From NCBI GenBank assembly GCA_963829235.1, contig CAWHIF010000009.1, positions 372,001 through 436,000 of the forward strand: 64,000 nt of DNA. Reading direction: 5' to 3'. Made by a program: the position numbers and the translations under genes. The stretch's first letter is position 1; each line of letters opens with the position of its first letter. Shown piece by piece: positions 51,478 to 62,814 of this stretch. The notes under the pieces were generated by a model. That model worked only from the letters and a program-made list of their open reading frames with translations. It made no database searches and was not told the DNA's origin. Source of the DNA: Bog-756 sp963829235. GTDB taxonomy: Bacteria; Actinomycetota; Acidimicrobiia; Acidimicrobiales; RAAP-2.

Positions 51478-53100
51478 TCATCCGGTCGGCGCGGCCCGCC
51501 ATTCCTCCACCCTCCGGATCAGGTCATCGGGGCGCTCCTCGATCACCGCGAGATCTCCGCTGTAGACGAGTCCGTTGGCACCGTCGACGGTGATCCGGTC
51601 GCCCTCGCGGAGCACGGTGTCCCCCAGCTGGATCCTTCCGTGGGCGATATCGACCGAGAGCCCTCCACAGCCGACCACACAGGCCAGCCCGAGCTGTCGG
51701 GCCACCACCACGGCGTGAGCCGTGCGAGCTCCGGTTGCGGTGACGAACCCACGACAGATGGCGAGGCTTCCGATGTCGGCCGTCGATGCCTCGTCTCGCA
51801 CCAGCACCACCGGGTCCCCGGCCTCTGAGAAGCGCTGGACCGCCTCGATGGTCAGCGCAAGTCGCCCGCCCACGACCCCGTCACTGGCCGCGGCGCCCCG
51901 CCCGAGGACCTTCGCATCATCTTCGTCGGCCAGCCGAAGACGGGAAATGGCGTCGAGTGCGTAGGGACGCAGCCGCTCGAGCGCGGTCGGCACGTCGATG
52001 ACCCCCTCGTCGACCAGGTCGCAGCAGATGCGGAGCCCGGCCCACGGGGTGCGCTTGGCCGTTCGGGTCTGCAGTATCCACAATCGCCCCTCTTGCACGG
52101 TGAACTCGAAGTCCTGGGCATCGCGAAACAGAGCCTCCAACCTGCGGCGCGCTCCCTGCAGCGCGTGCGCCAAACCGGGAACGGCCGCAATCGAGCGATC
52201 GGACTCGTCCGCTCGACAGCGCCCGGCCACCACATCCTCTCCCTGCGCGTTGAGGATGAAATCGACGAACAATCGGTTCTCGCCGGTCGATGGATCGCGC
52301 GAGAAGGCCACCCCGGCTCCCGATGCCACGCCTGTGTTCCCGAACACCATGGCTTGAACCGTCACCCCGGTGCCGACCAGGCCGGTGACGCCTTGCAGCT
52401 CACGGTAGCTCACCGCCCTGGGGCTGTTCCACGAACGGAAGACAGCGGCGACGGTTCGGAGAAGTTGTTCGTCCGGCTCTTGAGGAAACGGTCGACCGAC
52501 GACCGATTTGAACACGGCCAGTTCGCCCCGGACCACCTCTTGCAACGCGGCGACATCGAGCTCGTCGGCGGCGGGCGCTCCACGTTGGACCATCACATCG
52601 GTGAGCACCCGCGCGAACGGGGCCGCGGGGCACCCTTCGACCACCTCGGCGTAGGCCTGGATGAGACGGCGGTACGAGTCCCACACGAACGTCGGGTTCC
52701 CGGTCGAGCGGAGCAGCCCTGGCAGCGTGGTATCGGACAGCCCGACGTTCAGGACGGTCTCCAGCATCCCTGGCATCGAGACCGCCGCACCCGAACGGAC
52801 CGACACCAGCAGCGGCCGACGGCCGGCGCCGAACCGTCGGCCGGTGCGTCTCTCGATCTCCCCGATGCCCTCGAGCACGTCCTCGACGAGCGGGTCGCCG
52901 AGGCGTCCTCCTGCCGCCTCCACCTCCTGACACGACTGGGTGCCGAGCACGAAGGCTGGCGGGATCGAGAGACCGGCCTCGCTCATCATCATGAGGTTGA
53001 AGGCCTTGACGCCCACCTGCGCCGGAGTGACCTCCCGAGGACTCGTGGCCCCGACGACGAAGCACCCGCCGGAACGACCGCTCGGGACAATGGTGCTCAT
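51478..53100 (-). CDS. short pyruvate phosphate dikinase-like protein (no PEP-binding barrel)
   Basis: The 540-aa protein has the PPDK nucleotide-binding domain (GVKAFNLMMMSEAGLSIPPAFVL, SVRSGAAVSMPGMLETVLNVG) and the phospho-His domain with His462 in ATGARTAHAVVVARQLG. The C-terminal PEP/pyruvate TIM barrel of full PPDK is missing. A similar short PPDK is annotated in mycobacteria. It may phosphorylate itself with ATP and hand the phosphate to another protein instead of pyruvate. ATGA overlap with the upstream DUF47-like gene shows tight coupling. Confidence 0.85.
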   Translation of the reverse strand: MSTIVPSGRSGGCFVVGATSPREVTPAQVGVKAFNLMMMSEAGLSIPPAFVLGTQSCQEVEAAGGRLGDPLVEDVLEGIGEIERRTGRRFGAGRRPLLVSVRSGAAVSMPGMLETVLNVGLSDTTLPGLLRSTGNPTFVWDSYRRLIQAYAEVVEGCPAAPFARVLTDVMVQRGAPAADELDVAALQEVVRGELAVFKSVVGRPFPQEPDEQLLRTVAAVFRSWNSPRAVSYRELQGVTGLVGTGVTVQAMVFGNTGVASGAGVAFSRDPSTGENRLFVDFILNAQGEDVVAGRCRADESDRSIAAVPGLAHALQGARRRLEALFRDAQDFEFTVQEGRLWILQTRTAKRTPWAGLRICCDLVDEGVIDVPTALERLRPYALDAISRLRLADEDDAKVLGRGAAASDGVVGGRLALTIEAVQRFSEAGDPVVLVRDEASTADIGSLAICRGFVTATGARTAHAVVVARQLGLACVVGCGGLSVDIAHGRIQLGDTVLREGDRITVDGANGLVYSGDLAVIEERPDDLIRRVEEWRAAPTG

Positions 53101-55070
53101 CGTGCTGCGATCTGCCCGAGGATGTGATCACGGATGACGAAGGCGGCATGGGAGAGCCCGTCGGTGGCGCTCTCCATCGCGCACGAGATGAGGTCGGCGA
53201 CGTGGAGGCTGCGAAAGTCGGGACACTCCGAGACCAGGTGCCCCCTGGCGGTTCGGTCGGCAGCGTCGGCCTCATGCTCGAATGTGACCACCTGGTCGAC
53301 AGCGAGGAGGAAGTCCTGCAGTTCATCGTCACCGACCCCTCCGACCAGCTCGCGTGCGATCTCGAGCGCCTTCAGATGCTCCCGTGCCGCGAAGACGGTC
53401 GTGCCGGCCAGCGGTTCGAGGATCGGGCACACCACTCCGATGGCATCCGACGGGAGCAACGTGAGCAGGAAGAGAGCCTCTTCGAGGTCATCGATCGAAT
53501 CGTCCTGGCTGGCGACCGTGGACACGATGGCTTCCGCACCTTCGACTCGACCGGCGGCCAATCGAACCGCGGTCAGAATCTCGTCTGCGCGATGTTCCCA
53601 GGCCGCCGCCCGCCTGGCCGCCCTCTCCACGTAGGCAACGCCGTCTGACATCCCGAGCCGGGTCAGCGCGGCTCGCAACGACCCGCAACACTCCACGACC
53701 AGCGTTCCGTGCTCGGCCACGAGATCGATGAGTTGCTGGTGGACTGCACGCAGGTGCTTGAGGAGCTCGACCCGTATCTCATCCCTGACCAGGGTTCGCG
53801 ACTTCCCCGTCTGCATGCCCTCGGATGAAGCGCGGATGGCGAACCGCAGCACATCCAGAGTCGCCTGGGAGCCGATGGAATCGCTCAGCGACTCGCCGAA
53901 CCGTGCGGGGACCCTGCCCGTCAGCTCGACTGCCTCGTAGAGGAGACGCTCGGCGCCCATCTTCAGAAATGCCATGTGCCCGTAACCCTCGTCTGCGGCC
54001 CAGTGCAGAAGCGAGATCGCCTCGCGCTTGTCGACCACGGATGCGATTCGCTTCCGGGCACGGTTCCAGTCGATGAGAAAGACCAACCGGGACCCGAGGA
54101 AGCGGAGGTACTCCTCGAGCGAGGCGCGATCGCCTGACTCCAGGCGCCCGCTGACCAGATGGTACCGACCCAGTTCCTCGTGGCCGACCTGCTGGTGGGC
54201 ATCGGTCCATTGCACATCGAACCCGTCGAGCATGGACTCGAAGAAGCGGAGCCGTTCGAGATGCACATCGCTGTAGGTCACTGTCACGACAAGATCCTCG
54301 ATGGTGATGACGATGACGTGAGCCTCGGTCATGCCGATGTCGTTCTGGATCAAGACCTTCGCCCCCGCCCGGGTGGCCGTCGTACCCAACCCGGGGTGGT
54401 CGAATTTCAACCTGTCGGTGGACCGGACCCCGGCCATGAACAGGGCGACGAGGGACCGATCGTCATGGGTGAGCCCGTAGACGGAGGCACCATCGAGGTT
54501 CTCTGTCGCCACCTCGATCTGCAGCTGGTTGAGGGCGCGGTGGACGTCCATGATCAGCAGGTGGATGGAGTCGCCCGAGCCACGGTCGGCAGAGACCATG
54601 CGGTCCACGTAGGCCCCGGGGATGCAGTCGGCGGCAAGGTCCGGCGCACCGGCGAGCGCCGCATCCAGGCGGACCGAGAACGGGTTGGCGTCGGAGGGGA
54701 CGACTTCGAACGGGGCGATCATCTCGGCGACCGCGGCCACCAGTGCCGTATGGACGGATCCGATGTCGGGAATGAAGTAACACGACTCAGCGGTGGCTCG
54801 TGACCGGCCGACCAGACCGTCGAGCGGTTCATCCGGCACGCCGGCGGCCAACCGTTCCGCACGGAGCGACGAGAAGGGCCGGTCCGGTCGGTCGGCGTGA
54901 GCCAGCGCGGCCTGGATCAGCGTCAGGTAGTACTTGGCGCGATCGTTGGCCTCCAGCCCCCGATTGACCAGTAGCGGCAGGGCCAGGGACGATTCGCCGA
55001 GATCAAGCACGATCTCCTGTTTGGGATGGCCCGCCTGTGGTGCTCCGGTGGCGGCGGGAAGCTGTGCCAT
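53097..55070 (-). CDS. large protein with C-terminal DUF47/PhoU-like domain
   Basis: The 657-aa soluble protein has about 420 N-terminal residues I cannot assign (KYYLTLIQAALAHADRP, an alpha/beta region with VIVITIEDLVVTVTYSDVHLERLRF, and helical LLHWAADEGYGHMAFLKMGAERLLYEA). The C-terminal 220 residues are helical and PhoU/DUF47-like, with metal-ligand-type repeats WEHRADEI and FEHEADAADR. It is operonic with the short PPDK and controlled by a DosR-like box exactly 42.5 bp upstream of ATG 55070. It may be the acceptor or regulator of that dikinase, but function is unknown. Confidence 0.72.
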   Translation of the reverse strand: MAQLPAATGAPQAGHPKQEIVLDLGESSLALPLLVNRGLEANDRAKYYLTLIQAALAHADRPDRPFSSLRAERLAAGVPDEPLDGLVGRSRATAESCYFIPDIGSVHTALVAAVAEMIAPFEVVPSDANPFSVRLDAALAGAPDLAADCIPGAYVDRMVSADRGSGDSIHLLIMDVHRALNQLQIEVATENLDGASVYGLTHDDRSLVALFMAGVRSTDRLKFDHPGLGTTATRAGAKVLIQNDIGMTEAHVIVITIEDLVVTVTYSDVHLERLRFFESMLDGFDVQWTDAHQQVGHEELGRYHLVSGRLESGDRASLEEYLRFLGSRLVFLIDWNRARKRIASVVDKREAISLLHWAADEGYGHMAFLKMGAERLLYEAVELTGRVPARFGESLSDSIGSQATLDVLRFAIRASSEGMQTGKSRTLVRDEIRVELLKHLRAVHQQLIDLVAEHGTLVVECCGSLRAALTRLGMSDGVAYVERAARRAAAWEHRADEILTAVRLAAGRVEGAEAIVSTVASQDDSIDDLEEALFLLTLLPSDAIGVVCPILEPLAGTTVFAAREHLKALEIARELVGGVGDDELQDFLLAVDQVVTFEHEADAADRTARGHLVSECPDFRSLHVADLISCAMESATDGLSHAAFVIRDHILGQIAAR

Positions 55071-55105
55071 ACACCGTTGCTACTCCCGATCGGTCGGGGT
55101 CGCCA

Positions 55106-55119
55106 GGGGCAAACGTCCC
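55106..55119 (-). promoter_or_regulatory. DosR-like box of the DUF47-PPDK operon
   Basis: Minus-strand GGGACGTTTGCCCC. The centre is 42.5 bp upstream of ATG 55070; the best -10 is TAGCAA (55082-55077). Confidence 0.7.
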
Positions 55120-55175
55120 AACCGTCACCCGGCCACACCGGGGCCGGCCGGGGGGCCGAGACCTCCCTGCGGAAG

Positions 55176-55218
55176 AGGACTTCCGACCCTGGCGGACCTG
55201 TGCCCGACGGCAGAAGGT
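55176..55218 (+). promoter_or_regulatory. DosR-like box and -10 of the erythromycin-esterase-like gene
   Basis: AGGACTTCCGACCC (55176-55189) and GAAGGT (55213-55218). The box centre is 42.5 bp upstream of ATG 55225. The centres of this and the divergent box are 70 bp apart. Confidence 0.68.
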
Positions 55219-55224
55219 GGACCC

Positions 55225-56571
<1,347 letters not shown>

Positions 56572-56592
56572 CATGACCGGCGCCCGCCACAC

Positions 56593-56646
56593 GGCAGGAG
56601 GCATGGACACGGCAGGAGACATGGACACTGGAGGAGACATGGTCTT
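56593..56646 (+). repeat. triplicated 18-bp unit, each with SD and ATG
   Basis: Three tandem units (56593-56610, 56611-56628, 56629-56646) of the form GGCAGGAGACATGGACAC. Each holds an AGGAG-type ribosome-binding site and an ATG (56603, 56621, 56639), all in frame with the phosphoribosyltransferase gene. A fourth in-frame ATG lies at 56573. Confidence 0.85.
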
Positions 56647-57955
56647 CGCCGATCGAAGAGATGCCGGTCGGCATCTGGCCGAATTGCTCACGCCGCTCAA
56701 AGACGAACACCCGGTGGTACTGGCCCTCCCTCGGGGCGGCGTACCCGTGGCCACCGAGGTGGCCCGCGCCCTGGGGGCGCCGCTCGATGTCATCGTGGTG
56801 CGAAAACTCGGCCTTCCCTTCCAGCCCGAGCTGGGCTTCGGGGCCATCGGTGAGGAGGGTGTCCGCCTCCTCGACAACGATCTGGTGCGTCGTGTCGGGC
56901 TGACCGAGCGGGACATCTCCCAGGTGGAGCGCAAGGAACGAGAAGAGCTGGTCCGGCGCATCAGACGGTACCGGGACGACAGGCCACCGATTGCCGTCGA
57001 GGGGCGCACGGTGGTCATCGTCGACGACGGGTTGGCCACCGGGGCAACGGCCCGAGCGGCGGTACGCATCGCCCGGGCCCGGGGCGCCCGACGTGTCATC
57101 GTGGCCGTCCCGGTCGCGCCCTCCCAGACCGTCAGCGAGCTCCGGAGCGACGCCGACCAGGTGGTGAGCCTGGTCACCCCCGCCCACTTCGTCGCCGTCG
57201 GGATCTGGTACCGCGATTTCGAGCAGACATCGGACGATGAAGTTGCCGCGTTGCTCCGTGAGAATCTCGATCTCCCCCCCGAACCCGCCTTCCTCGATCG
57301 TCTGGATCGAGAGGTGGTCATCCCCACCGGTGTCGCTGAGCTGGAAGGACTCCTGCAGGTGCCGGCCGGTGCCCGGGGGATCGTCCTCTTCGCCCACGGA
57401 AGTGGGAGCAGCCGGCTCAGCCCCCGGAACGCTTCTGTGGCCCATGCGCTGCACCGTCGGGGTCTCGGGACCCTGCTGTTCGATCTGCTCACCCCCGGAG
57501 AGAGCGCAGACCGCCGAAACGTCTTCGACATCGACCTCCTCGGTCGGCGATTGCTGGAAGCCAGTGAGTGGGTTCGCCGACAGGCCGACGTCGGCATGTT
57601 GCCCCGGGGCTACTTCGGCGCCAGCACCGGTGCCGGGGCGGCACTCTGGGCCGCCGGCGCGCCCGGCAACACGGTCCGGGCCGTGGTGTCACGAGGGGGG
57701 CGGCCCGATCTCGCCGGCATCCGGCTCCCGGCCGTGCGTTGTCCGACCCTGCTCATCGTGGGAGCCGCCGACCACCAGGTGCTCGAACTCAACCAGGAAG
57801 CCGCCGCGCACCTCCGGTGCCGCCACCGGTTGGCCACGGTGGTCGGAGCGACCCATCTCTTCGAGGAACCGGGAACGCTCGACGAGGTCGCCCGACTGGC
57901 CGGGGAGTGGTTCGAGCAGTGGCTGCCGTCCGAGCATGCCTGGGCGACGTCCTGA
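56639..57955 (+). CDS. phosphoribosyltransferase - alpha/beta hydrolase fusion
   Basis: The 438-aa protein has an N-terminal type I phosphoribosyltransferase with FADRRDAGRHLAELL at the start, LALPRGGVPVATEVA and the PRPP loop VVIVDDGLATGATA (Asp129/Asp130). The C-terminal half is a dienelactone-hydrolase-like alpha/beta hydrolase with FAHGSGSS, nucleophile Ser329 in GASTGAG, AADHQV and the final His in GATHLFEE. ATG 56639 matches family N-termini; three earlier in-frame ATGs each have some ribosome-binding site. It starts close after the esterase-like gene. Substrates are unknown. Confidence 0.87.
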   Translation: MVFADRRDAGRHLAELLTPLKDEHPVVLALPRGGVPVATEVARALGAPLDVIVVRKLGLPFQPELGFGAIGEEGVRLLDNDLVRRVGLTERDISQVERKEREELVRRIRRYRDDRPPIAVEGRTVVIVDDGLATGATARAAVRIARARGARRVIVAVPVAPSQTVSELRSDADQVVSLVTPAHFVAVGIWYRDFEQTSDDEVAALLRENLDLPPEPAFLDRLDREVVIPTGVAELEGLLQVPAGARGIVLFAHGSGSSRLSPRNASVAHALHRRGLGTLLFDLLTPGESADRRNVFDIDLLGRRLLEASEWVRRQADVGMLPRGYFGASTGAGAALWAAGAPGNTVRAVVSRGGRPDLAGIRLPAVRCPTLLIVGAADHQVLELNQEAAAHLRCRHRLATVVGATHLFEEPGTLDEVARLAGEWFEQWLPSEHAWATS

Positions 57956-57994
57956 CGGTCGGTCCCGACTCCGGCCGATCGGCTGTCCACCGGG

Positions 57995-58009
57995 CGACGG
58001 GACACGTCG
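57995..58009. terminator. possible bidirectional terminator hairpin
   Basis: CGACG-GGACA-CGTCG, a 5-bp stem and 5-nt loop between convergent genes, without a U-tract. Confidence 0.3.
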
Positions 58010-58010
58010 T

Positions 58011-59354
58011 CTAGAGGCGTGTCAGCCGCCAGAAGGCCGAGGGGCCGTGGAGTGGGCGTGAGGAACGCAGAACAAGATCGATCATCTGGCCACCGAGGTC
58101 GGCACGGAGGGCACCGATCCCCGCACCGGCGGGGAGGGCCGTCGACATCACCTCGACGTGGAGCCGCACGGGCACGGTCAGCCCGGGCCAGCCGACGACG
58201 CCGGCGGTTTCCGCCGTCACCGGGACCGACGGACCCCACGGCGCCGTGACGCGGCCGACGCTCCCGGCGGGAAGGAGGGAACCGAACGTGCCCGCGGCGG
58301 CGAAGGCGGCATTCACCAGACCGGTGGCGGCATTGAGGGCCGACGTGTTCGGACTCTCCCCTTCCTGACCGAGCACCGCTCCGACCAGGGTCAGGCTCCT
58401 CCCGTCCACGGTCTCATCGGACTCGAACAGAAAGCACCCGCCCGCCGCCGAGTCGGACCCGGTCTTGATGCCGACGATCCCACTCTGACCCAGGTCGGCG
58501 TCCAGGTTGTAGACGAGTCCGGCCAGCGGAAGGGTGACCTGGGCCATGGCCACGATCTGGGCGAAGGTGGGAACGGCCATGGCCGCCTCGCCCAGCCTGA
58601 TGAGGTCGGTCGGGGTGCTCACCGTCCCCGGGTCCAGGCCACTCGGATCCGTGAACGTGGTCGAATCGAGGCCGAGGGTGTGCGCGGCGGCGTTCATCTT
58701 GGCCACGAAGGCGGCCCCGCTCCCCGCGTCCCAGTCGGCCAGCAGGGTGGCCATGTCGTTGCCCTGGGCCACGAGCAGTCCTTCGAGGGCCTGCCGCTCG
58801 GTCAGGGTCTCACCGGCCGTCACCGGGACGACCGACTGCTGTGAGGCGGCCTCGCCCAGGGCGGCGGCGCTCGTCGCCGTCGTCACCGGGATGACCGGCC
58901 CGTCGGCACCGGCGGCCAGCGGATGGTCCCTCAGGACCAGATAGGCGGTCATGACCGCGGCCAGGCCGGCGATGGGGGCCGGGTGGTTGCTCCCGACACC
59001 TCCCAGGCTCCCGGCCCCCTCCACCCCCAGTGCCGCCGCGCCCGTGGTCGGCCACGGCAACGACGGCAAGGTGCCCGGGAGCCGCACCGACGACGACACG
59101 GCCGGATCGAATGAGGGAGCTGGAACCGGGCCGAACCAGCGAACGCCGGCCAGCACCACCAGCACGACCAGGACCGCTGCGACGATGAGGAGCCTGTGGC
59201 GCGCCACCTTTCGCTCCTCGATGTACTCGAGCTCATCGGGGCTCACCGGGATGCGTCGACCCAGGGCGCGCAGCCGATCCTCGCTCGCCGATGAACCACG
59301 GCGGCGGTGACGGGTGGGCTCCGTCGCTCTCCTCGTCCCGTACCCGTCAGCCAT
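58011..59354 (-). CDS. D-alanyl-D-alanine carboxypeptidase-like protein with degenerate active site
   Basis: The 447-aa protein has a basic N-terminus, one membrane helix (about residues 53-72, LLIVAAVLVVLVVLAGV) and an extracytoplasmic S11-type penicillin-binding domain. The catalytic SxxK position reads G130-L-A-A133 in IAGLAAVMTAYLV, so both Ser and Lys are gone. The SxN motif reads Q197-G-N; only KTG (297-299, GIKTGS) remains. It should therefore be catalytically dead and may bind muropeptides or scaffold wall enzymes. The ATG at 59354 has TACGGT nearby for a near-leaderless mRNA. It is divergent from the hydrogenase operon. Confidence 0.82.
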   Translation of the reverse strand: MADGYGTRRATEPTRHRRRGSSASEDRLRALGRRIPVSPDELEYIEERKVARHRLLIVAAVLVVLVVLAGVRWFGPVPAPSFDPAVSSSVRLPGTLPSLPWPTTGAAALGVEGAGSLGGVGSNHPAPIAGLAAVMTAYLVLRDHPLAAGADGPVIPVTTATSAAALGEAASQQSVVPVTAGETLTERQALEGLLVAQGNDMATLLADWDAGSGAAFVAKMNAAAHTLGLDSTTFTDPSGLDPGTVSTPTDLIRLGEAAMAVPTFAQIVAMAQVTLPLAGLVYNLDADLGQSGIVGIKTGSDSAAGGCFLFESDETVDGRSLTLVGAVLGQEGESPNTSALNAATGLVNAAFAAAGTFGSLLPAGSVGRVTAPWGPSVPVTAETAGVVGWPGLTVPVRLHVEVMSTALPAGAGIGALRADLGGQMIDLVLRSSRPLHGPSAFWRLTRL

Positions 59355-59409
59355 TTTCGATCACCGTAGCAACCGTTCCGCCCTCCTCCGTGGCGGATGG
59401 GCGCAGCGT

Positions 59410-59452
59410 GGGACTTCCGGCCCTGTCGGAGCGGTGTCGCCGCAATTAGCCT
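59410..59452 (+). promoter_or_regulatory. DosR-like box and -10 of the hydrogenase operon
   Basis: GGGACTTCCGGCCC (59410-59423) and TAGCCT (59447-59452). The box centre is exactly 42.5 bp upstream of ATG 59459, and no ribosome-binding site is present, so the transcript is predicted to be leaderless. Confidence 0.8.
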
Positions 59453-59458
59453 GCCGGT

Positions 59459-60610
59459 ATGCGCATCGGCGAGAAGGTCGTCATCGGCCTGGACGGCCTG
59501 GACGCGCTGCTGTCGACGCTGGCCGACCTCGGCTACGAGACGAAAGGGCCGGTGGTCCGGGACGGGGCGATCCTGCCCGGGCCGGTGAGGCGGGTCGCCG
59601 ACCTGCCGGTCGGCATGCACGACGAGCAGTCCCCGGGCCGGTACCGCCTGGAGCAGGGCGCCGACGCCGCCGTGTTCGGCTGGGCCGTCGGACCCGGATC
59701 GTGGAAAGCCGAGTTCTTCCCCCCGACGGAGGAGGTCTGGCGGTCCACCGTCCATGGCGACACCGTCTCCACGACCACTCCCGACCTGGACATGCCCCCC
59801 CTGGCCGTCATCGGTGCCCGGCCCTGCGAGCTGGCCGCCCTGGCCGTACTGGACCGGGTGCTTCTCGAGGGCGCCCATCCCGACCCCGGGTACGAGGCCC
59901 GGCGGGCCGGCACCTTCGTCGTGGCGGCCGAGTGCGGCTCCCCCGCCGGCACCTGCTTCTGCACGTCGATGGGCACCGGCCCCGGGGCTGAATCCGGGTT
60001 CGACCTGGCCCTGACCGAGCTCGACGACGAAGACGGACACCGCTTCGTGGTCGTGGTCGGTACCGATCGGGGTGCCGATGTGCTGGCCCGTGTGCCCGTG
60101 TCCCCGGCGTCGGCCGGCGATCTCGCCTCCCGCGACCGGGTCGTCGAATCGGCCGGTGACGCCATCGGTCGCCGCCTCGAGACCGAAGGGTTGGCCGAGC
60201 TCCTCGGCCGCAACCTCGACCATCCCCGCTGGGAGGAGGTGGCCGAACGCTGCCTGGCCTGTGGGAACTGCACCCTGGTCTGCCCGACCTGCTTCTGCAG
60301 CGACGTGTCCGACACCACCGACCTCACCGGCGAGGTCCGGCGCCAGCGCTCGTGGGCCTCGTGCTTCGACCTCGACCACTCCTACCTCCACGGTGGCCCC
60401 GTCCGGTCCTCCACCTCGTCGCGCTATCGGCAGTGGCTCACCCACAAGCTGTCGACGTGGTGGGACCAGTTCGACACCTCGGGCTGCGTGGGCTGCGGCC
60501 GCTGTATCGCCTGGTGCCCCGTCGGCATCGACCTGACCGTGGAGACCGCGGCCATCCGGATCAGCGACGGCGCCGTCCGCTCACCGACCACGTCGCCGGA
60601 GGACCGATGA
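59459..60610 (+). CDS. group 3b hydrogenase iron-sulfur subunit (beta, HyhB/HydB-like)
   Basis: The 383-aa electron-transfer subunit has two [4Fe-4S] ferredoxin motifs, CLACGNCTLVCPTCFC from residue 265 and CVGCGRCIAWCP from residue 343. It also has an N-terminal domain with VIGARPCELAALAVLD as in sulfhydrogenase beta subunits. It carries electrons between the NAD(P)H module and the small subunit. First gene of a five-gene operon with 4-bp overlaps. Confidence 0.92.
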   Translation: MRIGEKVVIGLDGLDALLSTLADLGYETKGPVVRDGAILPGPVRRVADLPVGMHDEQSPGRYRLEQGADAAVFGWAVGPGSWKAEFFPPTEEVWRSTVHGDTVSTTTPDLDMPPLAVIGARPCELAALAVLDRVLLEGAHPDPGYEARRAGTFVVAAECGSPAGTCFCTSMGTGPGAESGFDLALTELDDEDGHRFVVVVGTDRGADVLARVPVSPASAGDLASRDRVVESAGDAIGRRLETEGLAELLGRNLDHPRWEEVAERCLACGNCTLVCPTCFCSDVSDTTDLTGEVRRQRSWASCFDLDHSYLHGGPVRSSTSSRYRQWLTHKLSTWWDQFDTSGCVGCGRCIAWCPVGIDLTVETAAIRISDGAVRSPTTSPEDR

Positions 60611-61077
60611 CGACCGGGATCGCAGAGCTGGTCGCCTCGCACCCCCTCCTGGCGGGACTGCCCGGGGATGGCGTGGCCCAGGTCGCCGGATGTGCCCGGA
60701 ACGTGAGCTACTCAGCCGGGGAGCTGCTGCTGGCCGAGGGCGACCCGGCCGACACCCTCTTCCTCGTCCGCCGGGGAAGGGTGGCCATCGAGATCCACGC
60801 CCCGGACCGCGGGCCGATCATCGTCGAGACGGTCAGCCCGGGCGCAGCGGTGGGCTGGAGTTGGCTCTTCCCGCCCTACCGCTGGCAGTTCGACGCCAGG
60901 GCGGTCGGCCCGGTGGGAGCCATCGCCGTCGATGCCGCCTGTCTTCGGGCCAAGGCCGACGCCGACGACGCCTTCGGTCACCAGCTGGTCACCCGGGTGG
61001 CCGCCGTGCTCCTCGAACGCCTGCAGGCGACCCGGATCCGCCTCCTCGACCTCTACGGTGCCGACGGTGGTCGCTGA
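60607..61077 (+). CDS. cyclic-nucleotide-binding domain protein in hydrogenase operon
   Basis: The 156-aa single-domain protein has a Crp-type cNMP-binding fold (LLLAEGDPADTLFLVRRGRVAIEI, VSPGAAVGWSWLFPPYRWQFDARA). There is no DNA-binding domain. The phosphate-binding cassette is altered (GWSWLFPPYRWQFDARA lacks the usual GE...RAA), so ligand binding is uncertain. ATGA overlap with the preceding gene places it inside the hydrogenase operon, as in mycobacterial group 3b operons (family knowledge). It may tune hydrogenase activity or assembly. Confidence 0.85.
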   Translation: MTTGIAELVASHPLLAGLPGDGVAQVAGCARNVSYSAGELLLAEGDPADTLFLVRRGRVAIEIHAPDRGPIIVETVSPGAAVGWSWLFPPYRWQFDARAVGPVGAIAVDAACLRAKADADDAFGHQLVTRVAAVLLERLQATRIRLLDLYGADGGR

Positions 61078-61078
61078 C

Positions 61079-61959
61079 GTGCAGACGAGTCCGCCGGTCC
61101 GCCACGGGTCCGCGCCGGACCTGCCTCCGGGCACCGCGCCCATGGTACCGAACCCCCACCGGGTCGTCGGGCGCCGCGACGAGACCGGCGACGTGACCAC
61201 CCTGGCCCTGGAACCGGTCACCGGCCCACCCATGGAGTTCCTTCCCGGACAGTTCAACATGCTGACCGCCTACGGAGTGGGTGAAGCGGCCATCTCGGTG
61301 AGCAGCTCGAGGCGGGAGCACGGGCCGCTCCGTCACACCGTGCGCGACGTCGGGCCGGTGACCCGGGCCCTGTGCCGGGCCGGCACCGGCGACGTCATCG
61401 GCGTGCGAGGGCCGTTCGGAACGCCCTGGGGGGTGGGCGACGCCGTGACCGCCACCGGCGACGTGGTCGTCGTGGCCGGCGGCATCGGGCTCGCCCCGCT
61501 GCGAGGCGCCATCGACGAGCTGGTACACCGACCCGACCCGGACGGCGGCCGTGTCTTCGTCATCACCGGGGCCCGCGAGCCCGCACAGATCATCTTCGGT
61601 GACGATCTCGACAGGTGGGAGCGGGACGGAGCCGAAGTCGACGTCACCGTGGACGTGGCTTCGCCCGGTTGGAACGGGCACGTGGGCCTGGTCACGTCCC
61701 TGCTCGACCAGGCCCGCTTCGATCCTGCCTCGTCGAGCGCGCTGCTCTGCGGCCCGGAGATCATGATGCGTTTCACGGCCCGGGCCCTCGTCAACCAGGG
61801 CATCGGCCCCGAGCGGGTCCGGGTCTCCCTCGAGCGGAACATGCAGTGCGGACTGGGCTGGTGCGGGCATTGCCAGCTCGGTCCGTTCCTGCTGTGCCGG
61901 GACGGACCGGTCATCCCCTACGCCGGTGCGGTGTCGCACCTTCTCAACGAGCGCGAGCG

Positions 61960-61963
<4 letters not shown>
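61079..61963 (+). CDS. group 3b hydrogenase FAD/NAD(P)-binding subunit (gamma, HyhG/HydG-like)
   Basis: The 294-aa ferredoxin-NADP-reductase-type flavoprotein has PGQFNMLTAYGVGEAAISVSS for FAD, VVVAGGIGLAPLRGAI for NAD(P) and a C-terminal [2Fe-2S] site MQCGLGWCGHCQLGPFLLC. It exchanges electrons with NAD(P)H. GTG 61079 starts 1 bp after the cNMP-protein stop; GTG 61067 is an alternative. The stop overlaps the small-subunit start. Confidence 0.92.

Positions 61964-62810
<847 letters not shown>

Positions 62811-62814
<4 letters not shown>

Noticed and set aside
55211..55219. AGAAGGTGG as ribosome-binding site of the esterase-like gene
   Set aside because: It coincides with the predicted -10 of a leaderless transcript, so it would not be in the mRNA.
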